Source of the DNA: Oxalobacteraceae sp. CFBP 13730
GTDB taxonomy: Bacteria > Pseudomonadota > Gammaproteobacteria > Burkholderiales > Burkholderiaceae_D
DNA length: 64,000 nt
Assembly: GCA_014841835.1 (NCBI GenBank)
Contig: JACYUQ010000002.1
Coordinates: 1,178,001-1,242,000, forward strand
Reading direction: 5' to 3'
The notes under the pieces are model-generated. The model did not search any database. It saw nothing but the letters and a program-made list of their open reading frames with translations, and was not told the DNA's origin. Made by a program: the position numbers and the translations under genes. Shown one piece after another: positions 55,271-63,138 of the stretch (within the stretch, counting starts at the first letter, position 1; the number at the start of each line of letters is the position of its first letter).

Positions 55271-57148
55271 TCAACCCAGCGGTGTGGGTGACGCCGAATT
55301 CCAGGCCCAGGCCCCGTCGCGCCCGGCGTGCAGCAACTCGGTGCCCACGGCATCGCGCAAGCGTAGCCGGATGTCGCGCGGCCCCTGGTCCCAGATGCAG
55401 CCAAGATCGGGCTCGTACGGCAAGGCACGTACCTGCACCTCGCCCGCAATGGCCTCCAGCGCGATCTGCGCCGCGCCGACGCGGTCGTAGCGCTGCGCTT
55501 CCAGGCGACCCAGCACCTCCATTCCCGACTGCCGTTCGGCGTCGAGCTTCTTCGTTTCGTCGGACAGGCGACCGAGCTCCTTGAGCGCCGGCCCCGCGGT
55601 GTCGGTCATGCGCTGGAACTGGGGCACCTGCTCGGGCTTGAGCACCAGATCGCCGCTGCGGATGCGCGGCGCGATTTTCAGGTATTTGCTCAGGTGCGGC
55701 TGCGCTGCGAGCGTGTCGATCGACGCGCGGTGACGCGCCGCGAGCTGATCGAATTGCCCGATCCGCTCACGCACCTGGGCCATCGCATCGTCGATGCGGG
55801 CGCAATCGGGCCGCAGCAGGTACACCAGCATCTCGCCCTGCTTCCACGGAGCGGCGCTGCCGATCTTCACGCGCCGGCCCGCGATGGCGCTGCCCTCGGC
55901 GCGCGTGACCTCGACGTCGTCGCCCATGATCTCGCAGTTGATCGCCGTGTCGATGCGAATGCGCGCACCGGAAATCACGCAGTTTTCGGCCCGCCCCAGG
56001 ATCACGTCGCCCCTTGCAGCCTGGATCGTCGCGCTGGACGCCACCCCCAGTACGCGCACGCCGCCGTTCAGGTTGCGCGCGCTGCCGCCGACCAGGTTGC
56101 GCTCGAGCCGGATCGCCCCGCCGCGCGAGAGCACGTGACCATACACGTCCGCATGCACGGTGATGCTGTCGCCTTCGATGGTGCGCTGCTCCTGCACGTC
56201 GCCGAATTCTTCGTAGTCGCCGCTCAGGTGCAGGTTGCCCGTGGTGCGGGCGCTGACGCCGTCGTGGCTGACGATCTTGTCGGAGATGGCGATGCGGCTG
56301 CTCTTGGGGTCGACATTCAGGAAGCCGTCGCGACGCGCGATCAGGAACTCGCCGGCTGGCACGATATCGATGCCGGTGCCTTCGGCCGCGTACAAGGCCA
56401 GGTCGAGGTCCTTGCCAATCTCGGCCAGGATCGGGATGCCGGTCAGTTCGAATCCCGGACTGCCCGCCGTACGTGGCACCTTGCGCAAGAGGCGCGTGCC
56501 CATCTGCACCTGCGGAAAGCGGTTCTGGAAGCTCATCAGGTCGAGTTTGCCGTTGGCCAGCTGGAGCGGTGCATCGCTGCGGTGCAGTTCGCTCGTGACT
56601 TCTTCGACACGCGCAGCGTCGCCGTCGATCGCCGCCAGGTGGCGCGCCACGACGCAGCGTCCGGTCGCGCCCTTGCCGATGGCGTCGCGGATGGCATCGA
56701 CATCGGCGCCAAAGCGGATCCCCTTCACCCACATGTCAGCGACGAACTCGTCGGCATTGAGCCTGGTTGGCCGCTCATTGCCCTCGGGATCGGATTCGAC
56801 GACCGGCTCGAAATAGTACTCTGCCTGGCCATCCGCGATCTTTACCGGGCGGTACAGCGCCTGCCGCGCCGGAGTGAACGGCAGGATGTGATCGGCGATG
56901 CGCGCCTGCAGCTGGCCGGCCGTATCGCGCGGCAGTGCCGGGCCGTGGCCGTAGAGCACCTTGATCAGGACAGCGTAATCGAGGCCCGCCAGGTAGTGCC
57001 CGGAGCGCAGAATGCTGTCGAGCGCCGCCACCAGCGTCGGGCCCGGCAGCGCGGAATCGGCATACACGCCGTCAGCGCGCCGGGTGATGCAGTGGTCCGG
57101 GCCATCAGAGACAAAACGCGCTGCGGCAGGGATGGCAAGGTCGGGCAC
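55271..57148 (-). CDS. FapA (DUF342) family protein
   Basis: 625 aa. N-terminal alpha/beta part, then a right-handed beta-helix-like core typical of DUF342 (NVDPKSSRIAISDKIV; DSITVHADVYGHVLSRGGA; NCEIMGDDVEVTRAEGSAI), a coiled coil (about 460-570) and a short C-terminal beta part. Related proteins are called flagellar assembly protein A, but the role is poorly defined. Two GTG codons compete: GGAG is only one base before that at 57154 but seven before that at 57148, so I take 57148. Confidence 0.85.
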   Translation of the reverse strand: MPDLAIPAAARFVSDGPDHCITRRADGVYADSALPGPTLVAALDSILRSGHYLAGLDYAVLIKVLYGHGPALPRDTAGQLQARIADHILPFTPARQALYRPVKIADGQAEYYFEPVVESDPEGNERPTRLNADEFVADMWVKGIRFGADVDAIRDAIGKGATGRCVVARHLAAIDGDAARVEEVTSELHRSDAPLQLANGKLDLMSFQNRFPQVQMGTRLLRKVPRTAGSPGFELTGIPILAEIGKDLDLALYAAEGTGIDIVPAGEFLIARRDGFLNVDPKSSRIAISDKIVSHDGVSARTTGNLHLSGDYEEFGDVQEQRTIEGDSITVHADVYGHVLSRGGAIRLERNLVGGSARNLNGGVRVLGVASSATIQAARGDVILGRAENCVISGARIRIDTAINCEIMGDDVEVTRAEGSAIAGRRVKIGSAAPWKQGEMLVYLLRPDCARIDDAMAQVRERIGQFDQLAARHRASIDTLAAQPHLSKYLKIAPRIRSGDLVLKPEQVPQFQRMTDTAGPALKELGRLSDETKKLDAERQSGMEVLGRLEAQRYDRVGAAQIALEAIAGEVQVRALPYEPDLGCIWDQGPRDIRLRLRDAVGTELLHAGRDGAWAWNSASPTPLG

Positions 57149-57389
57149 GTTCACGCTCCAGGTTGCTGATATTGTCGGCACATGCCCTACCCAGAGTAAG
57201 GCGCCCGAGAACATAGCATGTTGCGCAAATTAAATAAATATATAGCAATGAGATTTGCAAAAAAGAAAATTCACAGCACGTATTGAAGGTGTTCGAAAGG
57301 TGTTCCGTATGCCCGGATGGATCACGATTCATCCCCCGGACGTGACAACGGCGCCATCGGCGCCGTCGTTTGCTGAAAGTCGCCGCTGG
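57149..57389. other. Intergenic region with AT-rich patch upstream of fapA
   Basis: 57225-57290 is very AT-rich for this genome (AATTAAATAAATATATAG and A-runs) and probably carries the fapA promoter on the minus strand, though no spaced -35/-10 pair stands out. A hairpin without T-run (57348-57366) follows the small exported-protein gene. Confidence 0.4.
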
Positions 57390-57755
57390 TCAGCGGCGGC
57401 GCGAACTGGGGTACAGATCCGCGCCTTCCTTGATCTGGCGACGCAGATCGCGCCGCTCGTCCGGCGACAGGCGCCCGCGCGGACGCTCGTCACGTGCCGA
57501 CTCCTGCGGGACGTCGGCATTGCGGCGCCCCTGCTCGCGTACTTCGAATGCTCTCGCATCGCGCTGCGCCTGCATCTCGTAACGCTCGCGTGCCTGAGCG
57601 TCATCGGTGCGACGGTTGCGATCCTGGTCCTGGGCCAATGCACCGGCGCCAGTCGCCGCCAGGGCGCAGGCGAGAACACCGAGGCGCACAAGCCGGGCGA
57701 ACCGGCCGCAAGCGGTACCGGGTGCTGCTGGATTGTCGTTGAGCGCGTGGTTCAT
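57390..57755 (-). CDS. Small exported charged protein of unknown function
   Basis: 121 aa. Signal peptide with core LVRLGVLACALAATGAGALA, cleavage probably at ALA-Q. The mature part is very polar (RERYEMQAQRDARAFEVREQ; RRDLRRQIKEGADLYPSSRR) and likely helical. Not recognised. GGAAGAGG precedes the ATG at 57755. It is divergent from ompR across 200 bases with OmpR-like half-sites, so OmpR control is plausible. Confidence 0.75.
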   Translation of the reverse strand: MNHALNDNPAAPGTACGRFARLVRLGVLACALAATGAGALAQDQDRNRRTDDAQARERYEMQAQRDARAFEVREQGRRNADVPQESARDERPRGRLSPDERRDLRRQIKEGADLYPSSRRR

Positions 57756-57852
57756 GGTGTTCCTCTTCCGTGATGCCTGATAAACGGATAAGCTGTGTTG
57801 ATCACTTGACGCCAGTGTAGGTTGATACCGAATACGGGGTAAGACTAATTGG

Positions 57853-57875
57853 GTAAAGTTTGTAACACATTGTAA
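57853..57875. promoter_or_regulatory. Tandem GTAA half-sites, candidate OmpR binding region
   Basis: GTAA at 57853, 57862 and 57872. The last two lie in a clear direct repeat TTGTAACACA-TTGTAATGGC with 10-base period, the arrangement OmpR/PhoB-type regulators bind. About 80-100 bases upstream of ompR. Confidence 0.45.
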
Positions 57876-57955
57876 TGGCTGAGCTGAGTCGTACCTGCGG
57901 CGTAGCCATAAGAAGTTACCATAGCGACATTCATCTGACAATTCTGGACAGTTCC

Positions 57956-58723
57956 ATGACTTCAACGACTCCGAACATTAACGTGGGTACCGGCACGCAG
58001 GGCGGCCACTCCGCCAAGATCATGGTCGTGGACGACGACGTGCGCCTGCGCGATCTGCTGCGCCGTTATCTGACCGAACAGGGTTTCCAGGTCGTGACCG
58101 CAGAAAGCGCACCGGCCATGAACAAGCTGTGGCTGCGCGAGCGCTACGACCTGCTCGTGCTCGACCTGATGCTGCCCGGTGAAGACGGCCTGTCGATCTG
58201 CCGCCGCCTGCGCGGCGCGGGCGACCAGACCCCGATCATCATGCTCACCGCCAAGGGCGAAGACGTCGACCGTATTGTCGGCCTCGAGATGGGCGCCGAC
58301 GACTACCTGCCCAAGCCGTTCAATCCGCGTGAACTGGTGGCGCGCATTGGCGCCGTGCTGCGCCGCAAAGGCCCGGACGAAATCCCGGGTGCCCCATCGG
58401 AAACCCCGCAAACCTTCGAGTTCGGCGACTTCATCCTCGACCTGGGCACGCGAACGCTGAAGAAAAACGGCGACACGGTGCCGTTGACCACCGGCGAATT
58501 CTCGGTACTCAAGGTGTTCGCGCGCCACGCACGCCAGCCGCTGTCGCGCGAAAAACTGATGGAACTTGCCCGCGGCCGTGAGTACGAAGTGTTCGATCGC
58601 TCCCTCGACGTCCAGATCTCGCGCCTGCGCAAGCTGATTGAACCCGATCCGTCGAGCCCGCTGTACATCCAGACCGTCTGGGGCCTGGGCTATGTGTTCA
58701 TCCCTGAGGGTCAGCCGCGCTAG
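57956..58723 (+). CDS. ompR: Two-component response regulator OmpR
   Basis: 255 aa. Receiver KIMVVDDDVRLRDLLRRYLT, phospho-site VLDLMLPGEDGL, Lys in YLPKPFNPREL, then a winged-helix output domain (VPLTTGEFSVLKVFARH; DVQISRLRKLIEPDP; QTVWGLGYVFIP). Long conserved runs match OmpR. ATG 57956 is taken; earlier starts would lie over the putative binding site. Confidence 0.94.
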   Translation: MTSTTPNINVGTGTQGGHSAKIMVVDDDVRLRDLLRRYLTEQGFQVVTAESAPAMNKLWLRERYDLLVLDLMLPGEDGLSICRRLRGAGDQTPIIMLTAKGEDVDRIVGLEMGADDYLPKPFNPRELVARIGAVLRRKGPDEIPGAPSETPQTFEFGDFILDLGTRTLKKNGDTVPLTTGEFSVLKVFARHARQPLSREKLMELARGREYEVFDRSLDVQISRLRKLIEPDPSSPLYIQTVWGLGYVFIPEGQPR

Positions 58724-60108
58724 TGAAGCCTCCTGCATTTACGTCGCTCGCGGCGGCGCATCGCGCCGTGCGCTTTGCCTGGTTCAAGAGCGGCCTGTTC
58801 TGGCGCACGTTCTTCCTGATGTCGGTGCTCACCGCCGTCTCGATGGGCGCCTGGATCGGCATGATCAACGTCTATCAGCGCGGCCCGCAAGTGCAGCAGA
58901 CGGCCGAAACCGTGGTGTCCGTGGTCACCATCACCAAGGCCGCACTGACGCACTCGGCGCCCGACCTGCGGCTTGAACTGCTGCTCGAACTGGCCTCGAA
59001 CGAAGGTATCCGCATCTTCACGCTCGAAGACACCGACGTCATCGACCCGCCGCCGCACAATCCCCTGATGCCCGAAATCGCCGCCATCGTGCGCGAGCGA
59101 CTTGGCGCCGACACGCGCTTTTCCAGCGGCGTGAACGGCGTACCCGGCTTTTACATCAGCTTCAATATCGAGGACGACAAATACTGGCTGATGCTCGAGC
59201 GCGAGCGCCTGGCAGGCCTGACGCGCGTGCAGTGGCTGGGCTGGGCCGTGGTCGTCGGCCTGCTGTCGGTGCTGGGCGCAGCGCTCATCTCGAGCCTCGT
59301 CAATCGGCCGCTGGCGCGTCTGACGTCGGCGGCGCGCGCCATCGCCAAGGGCGAGCGCCCGGCGCGGCTGCCCGAAAAAGGCTCGCAGGAGATCATCGAA
59401 GCCAACCGCAGCTTCAACCAGATGGTCGAAGACCTGGCCCAGGTCGAGAAAGACCGCGCCGTGATCCTGGCCGGCATCTCGCACGATCTGCGCACGCCGC
59501 TGGCGCGCATGGGCCTCGAAGTGGAAATGGCCAACCTGTCGCAGGAAGCGCGCGACGGCATGCAGTCGGACATCGCGCAGATGGACGCCATCATCGGCCA
59601 GTTCCTCGACTACGCCAAGCCGACCGAAGCGGCCACCTTCGTGCCGGTGGATCTGTCAGAACTCCTGGCGGACATCGGCCACCACGCGGGCCGCATTCCG
59701 AGCCTGCGTATCAGGACCGACCTGATGCCGGACGTGCATGTGCAGGGCAACGCCACCGACCTGCGGCGCGTGATCAACAACATCATCGAGAACGCCCGCC
59801 GTTACGGCGTCACGCCGGGGCAGGACTATACCGAGATCGACATCGTGCTGCGCGTGAAAGCAACGGGCCACGGCCGGCGCGCCGTGATCGAGATCGGCGA
59901 CCATGGCGTCGGCGTGCCGCCGGACCAGATCGCGCAGCTGATGAAGCCCTTCACGCGCCTGGACAGCGCGCGCGGCCAGGCCAATGGCGCCGGGCTGGGC
60001 CTGGCGATCGTCGAGCGGGTGCTCACGCGCCACAATGCGGGGCTCGAAGTGAGCAACCGCGAAGGTGGCGGGTTCCTGCTGCAGGTGGCGTTGCCGCTGG
60101 CGGCCTGA
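58723..60108 (+). CDS. envZ: Sensor histidine kinase EnvZ
   Basis: 461 aa. Two membrane helices (about 25-50 and 167-187) around a periplasmic domain, HAMP (NRPLARLTSAARAIAKGE), phospho-His in LAGISHDLRTPLARM, N box INNIIENARRYG, G boxes IGDHGVGVPPDQI and GAGLGLAIVERV. The GTG start shares one base with the ompR stop (TAGTG), so the pair is coupled. The periplasmic domain is short, as in betaproteobacterial EnvZ-like kinases. Confidence 0.93.
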   Translation: MKPPAFTSLAAAHRAVRFAWFKSGLFWRTFFLMSVLTAVSMGAWIGMINVYQRGPQVQQTAETVVSVVTITKAALTHSAPDLRLELLLELASNEGIRIFTLEDTDVIDPPPHNPLMPEIAAIVRERLGADTRFSSGVNGVPGFYISFNIEDDKYWLMLERERLAGLTRVQWLGWAVVVGLLSVLGAALISSLVNRPLARLTSAARAIAKGERPARLPEKGSQEIIEANRSFNQMVEDLAQVEKDRAVILAGISHDLRTPLARMGLEVEMANLSQEARDGMQSDIAQMDAIIGQFLDYAKPTEAATFVPVDLSELLADIGHHAGRIPSLRIRTDLMPDVHVQGNATDLRRVINNIIENARRYGVTPGQDYTEIDIVLRVKATGHGRRAVIEIGDHGVGVPPDQIAQLMKPFTRLDSARGQANGAGLGLAIVERVLTRHNAGLEVSNREGGGFLLQVALPLAA

Positions 60109-60121
60109 GCGTTTAGAAGAT

Positions 60122-61090
60122 TCAGGCCCCGATCAGGCTCGCAAACCGGGCCAGATCGATATTCCCGCCGCTGACCAGCACGCCGATGCGCTTGCCCCGC
60201 AAGCGATCCTTCATCTTGCGCGCCGCCGCAAAGCCCAGGCAACCGGTCGGCTCCACCACGATCTTCATGCGCTCGGCAAAGAACCGCATGCATGCCACCA
60301 GCTCGTCGTCGCTGACGGTCAGGATGTCATCCACATCGCGCTGGATGATCGGAAACGTCAGCTGCCCCAGGTGCTGCGTCTGCGCGCCGTCGGCGATCGT
60401 GCGCGGCGTGTCGATGTGCACGATCTGCCCGCTGCGAAACGATTGCTGGCCATCGTTACCCGCTTCCGGCTCGACGCCGTACAGCAGGCATCCCGGCGAC
60501 AGCGCACGCGTGGCCAGCGCCGAGCCCGACAGCAGACCACCCCCGCCCAGGCAGACGAAGAACGCGTCGAGCGGGCCGACCTCGTCAAACAATTCTTTTG
60601 CCGCCGTGCCCTGCCCTGCGATGACGTCCGCGTGGTCGTATGGCGGGATCAAGGTCAGGCCATCGCGCTCGGCCAGCGCGCGGCCGATCTGCTCGCGGTC
60701 CTCGGTATAACGATCATAGGTGACGACGGTAGCGCCATAGCCGCGCGTGGCAGCCACCTTTGCCGTCGGCGCGTCCTCGGGCATGATGATCGTGGCGGGG
60801 ATGTCCAGCAGCCGCGCCGACAGCGCGATCGCCTGCGCGTGGTTGCCCGACGAGAAAGCCACGACACCGGCACGGCGCTGTTCCGGGCTGAACCTGGCCA
60901 GTGCGTTGTAGCCGCCGCGGAACTTGAAAGCGCCCATGCGCTGCATGTTTTCGCACTTGAAGAACACCTCGGCGCCGAACTCCTCGTTGACGGTGCGCGA
61001 GGTCAGCACCGGCGTGCGGTGCGCAGCGCCGGCAATGCGTTCGGCGGCCTGGACGACGTCGTCATACGTGGGAAGCTGGAGCATGGTCAT
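60122..61090 (-). CDS. Threo-3-hydroxy-L-aspartate ammonia-lyase-type PLP enzyme
   Basis: 322 aa, fold-type II PLP enzyme of the serine racemase/threonine dehydratase group. The PLP lysine is in RMGAFKFRGGYNAL, the Asn site in SSGNHAQA, and the glycine loop is LGGGGLLSG. It matches Burkholderiales proteins named threo-3-hydroxy-L-aspartate ammonia-lyase; threonine or serine dehydratase activity is an alternative. Convergent with envZ. Confidence 0.82.
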   Translation of the reverse strand: MTMLQLPTYDDVVQAAERIAGAAHRTPVLTSRTVNEEFGAEVFFKCENMQRMGAFKFRGGYNALARFSPEQRRAGVVAFSSGNHAQAIALSARLLDIPATIIMPEDAPTAKVAATRGYGATVVTYDRYTEDREQIGRALAERDGLTLIPPYDHADVIAGQGTAAKELFDEVGPLDAFFVCLGGGGLLSGSALATRALSPGCLLYGVEPEAGNDGQQSFRSGQIVHIDTPRTIADGAQTQHLGQLTFPIIQRDVDDILTVSDDELVACMRFFAERMKIVVEPTGCLGFAAARKMKDRLRGKRIGVLVSGGNIDLARFASLIGA

Positions 61091-61290
61091 GCGGGTAGTC
61101 CTTTCAGGAGCAACGGGTGATAGAGACGATGGCGCAGTCTATCGGCCACCCGGAGGATCGTCAAACCCGACGGGTCTACTACCGGAAAATCGTATGCAGA
61201 CGTTGCCAATAAGATCGTTTTACGACGTGATTGTTGGTACAGTGACCGATCGTCCCAGAAGACGCCACGTTGCATACACCGAGGGAGCAT

Positions 61291-62613
61291 ATGTATCCGT
61301 TGCATTTTGCCGTCACCAGTTTGTTCGCGTTGCTGCTATTCGGCCAAGCTGCCCAAGCCGCCCCCGTCATCACGAAACAAGCGCTGCAACAGGATATCGA
61401 TCTCGTGCTCAGGACCGTGCGCGACCAGCATCCGGACCTGGGTTTTTCGACGAGCGATGCGGCCATGACCGCTGCACTGGAAGCGATCGGGCGCGATCTG
61501 CCGCCGTCGATGACGCGCGATGAAGCGTGGCGTCAGCTGGCCCGCATCAATCCGCTGCTGGCCGACGGGCATGTCGCGATTGCGCTGACAGACTGGCGCG
61601 CCGATACCGCAGCGCACCGCGCCGCCGGCGGCGCCCTGTTCCCGTTCGACGTGGCATTCGATCCGCAGGGCCGGCTCGTCATCCATGCCGCACTGGGAGG
61701 CGCTGCATCACCCCTGGCCGGCGCGCGCATTGTCGCCATCGACGGTATGCCGGTCGATACGCTCGTGGCCAGCCTGGGCTCACGCGTCCACGGCGATACC
61801 CCCGCGATGCGCATGGCACTGCTGGCGCAGCGCTGGTGGCTGTATCACTGGAAGACGCTCGGGGCTGCGCAGCAGTACCGGCTCGTGATCGAACGCGATG
61901 GCCAGCGCAGCGAACTTGCTGTCCCCGGCAGCACGGACCAGCCGCGCATGCTGCAGGACGAGGTCGACACCGCGCGCCTGTACCGGCTCGACACCGTGCC
62001 TGGCTGCTCGGCGGTCCTGACAGTCAGTTCGTTCAATAGTGCCCACCTGGCGCATTTCGTCGCCTTTACACACGCCGCGTTCACGCGCCTGCGGCAGGAA
62101 AACATCCGGGACCTCGTCATCGACATCCGCGCCAACGGTGGCGGCGACGACGTGATGTGGCTCGATGGCTTGATGCCGTACCTGGCGACGACGCGTTACC
62201 GCACCGGCTCCAGTGCCGTCAAGCGCGTGTTGCGCGCCAACCCCGAGCGCGGCGAACAGGTCGGCCAGATCAGCCATACGCAGATCGCCACCTGGCGCGA
62301 ACCGCAACCCGACCATCCCGCCCGCTTCAACGGCAAGGTGCAGGTAGCGATCGGGCCTCTGACCTACTCGTCGGGCGTGCTGTTTGCGAACGTGATGCAG
62401 GACTTCGGCTTTGCTACCCTGATCGGGACCGGTGGCGCCGTCCGGCGCAGCCAGTCGGGCGGTGTGTACGGCGTGCCGCTGCCTCAGTCGGGCCTGACGC
62501 TGTGGATACCGCGGTTCGTACTCGATCCACCGGGCGGCGCGTCGAAGGGCGCCCTTCTCAGCGCGCAGGAGCCGTGGGATCCGGACGCCGCGCCTGCGTG
62601 TCAGGCGTTGTGA
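61291..62613 (+). CDS. S41-like serine peptidase, exported
   Basis: 440 aa. Sec signal peptide (FAVTSLFALLLFGQAAQA). An N-terminal helical domain ending in LLADGHVAIAL, a PDZ-like segment (GARIVAIDGMPVDTLV), then the catalytic core with DIRANGGGDDVMW and the nucleophile Ser in LTYSSGVLFANVM. The lysine seen 25 residues after Ser in C-terminal processing peptidases is absent; the DGH motif points to the tricorn-like Ser-His arrangement. GAGGGAG precedes the ATG at 61291. Substrate unknown. Confidence 0.82.
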   Translation: MYPLHFAVTSLFALLLFGQAAQAAPVITKQALQQDIDLVLRTVRDQHPDLGFSTSDAAMTAALEAIGRDLPPSMTRDEAWRQLARINPLLADGHVAIALTDWRADTAAHRAAGGALFPFDVAFDPQGRLVIHAALGGAASPLAGARIVAIDGMPVDTLVASLGSRVHGDTPAMRMALLAQRWWLYHWKTLGAAQQYRLVIERDGQRSELAVPGSTDQPRMLQDEVDTARLYRLDTVPGCSAVLTVSSFNSAHLAHFVAFTHAAFTRLRQENIRDLVIDIRANGGGDDVMWLDGLMPYLATTRYRTGSSAVKRVLRANPERGEQVGQISHTQIATWREPQPDHPARFNGKVQVAIGPLTYSSGVLFANVMQDFGFATLIGTGGAVRRSQSGGVYGVPLPQSGLTLWIPRFVLDPPGGASKGALLSAQEPWDPDAAPACQAL

Positions 62614-63049
62614 CAGTGCGCGCCTGATCCGGCGAGATGGCAAGCAGTGCCCGCCTGATCCGGCGGTTGCGCAGGGCGCAAACGATGACGAGGGTGCACG
62701 AACCCACCACCAGCGCAATGAACGCCACCAGGGCTGCCCAGGGCCCGCCGAACACAAAGGCCGCGGCAAGGAGCGCGATGCCGCTGAAGCACATCTCCAG
62801 CAGCAGATCGGTGGCGATGAACCAGGGGCTGCTCTTGAGTCCGATTCTGGAAGCGGAGAGGTCGCGCCAGCCGATCACGTTCTGCCAGTTACCCGGCTCG
62901 CTCAGCGCAACAGCGAAGGTGGATCCTGCTGTAGGCACGCTCTTGTGGTCGAACACGACGGCGAACTCGCGTTTGCCGTCCGCTTGAAAACTGAACAGTC
63001 CCCCGTAGACGTCAAATACCCGCTCGAAGCGGACCGTCTCGATGTGCAT
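62558..63049 (-). CDS. Hypothetical membrane protein
   Basis: 163 aa. Soluble N-terminal part (YGGLFSFQADGKREFAVVFD), two membrane helices (about 79-99 and 103-125: CFSGIALLAAAFVFGGPWAA; LVAFIALVVGSCTLVIVCAL), and a polar tail. Not recognised. Its 3' end overlaps the 3' end of the S41-like gene by 56 bases in antisense, so one of the two tails may be shorter. Confidence 0.6.
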   Translation of the reverse strand: MHIETVRFERVFDVYGGLFSFQADGKREFAVVFDHKSVPTAGSTFAVALSEPGNWQNVIGWRDLSASRIGLKSSPWFIATDLLLEMCFSGIALLAAAFVFGGPWAALVAFIALVVGSCTLVIVCALRNRRIRRALLAISPDQARTVTTPDTQARRPDPTAPAR

Positions 63050-63138
63050 GTGCTCTCCCCCATGGCTGCCTTGACCCGTGCACCGTAGCGCAGACCGGGT
63101 GGCGTGTCCAGCAAGTGGGACGATTCATGCGCGCTGCA

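Noticed and set aside
57105..57332. 75-codon open frame on the minus strand
   Set aside because: Overlaps the start of the FapA-family gene and AT-rich promoter DNA; Cys-rich product without family resemblance.
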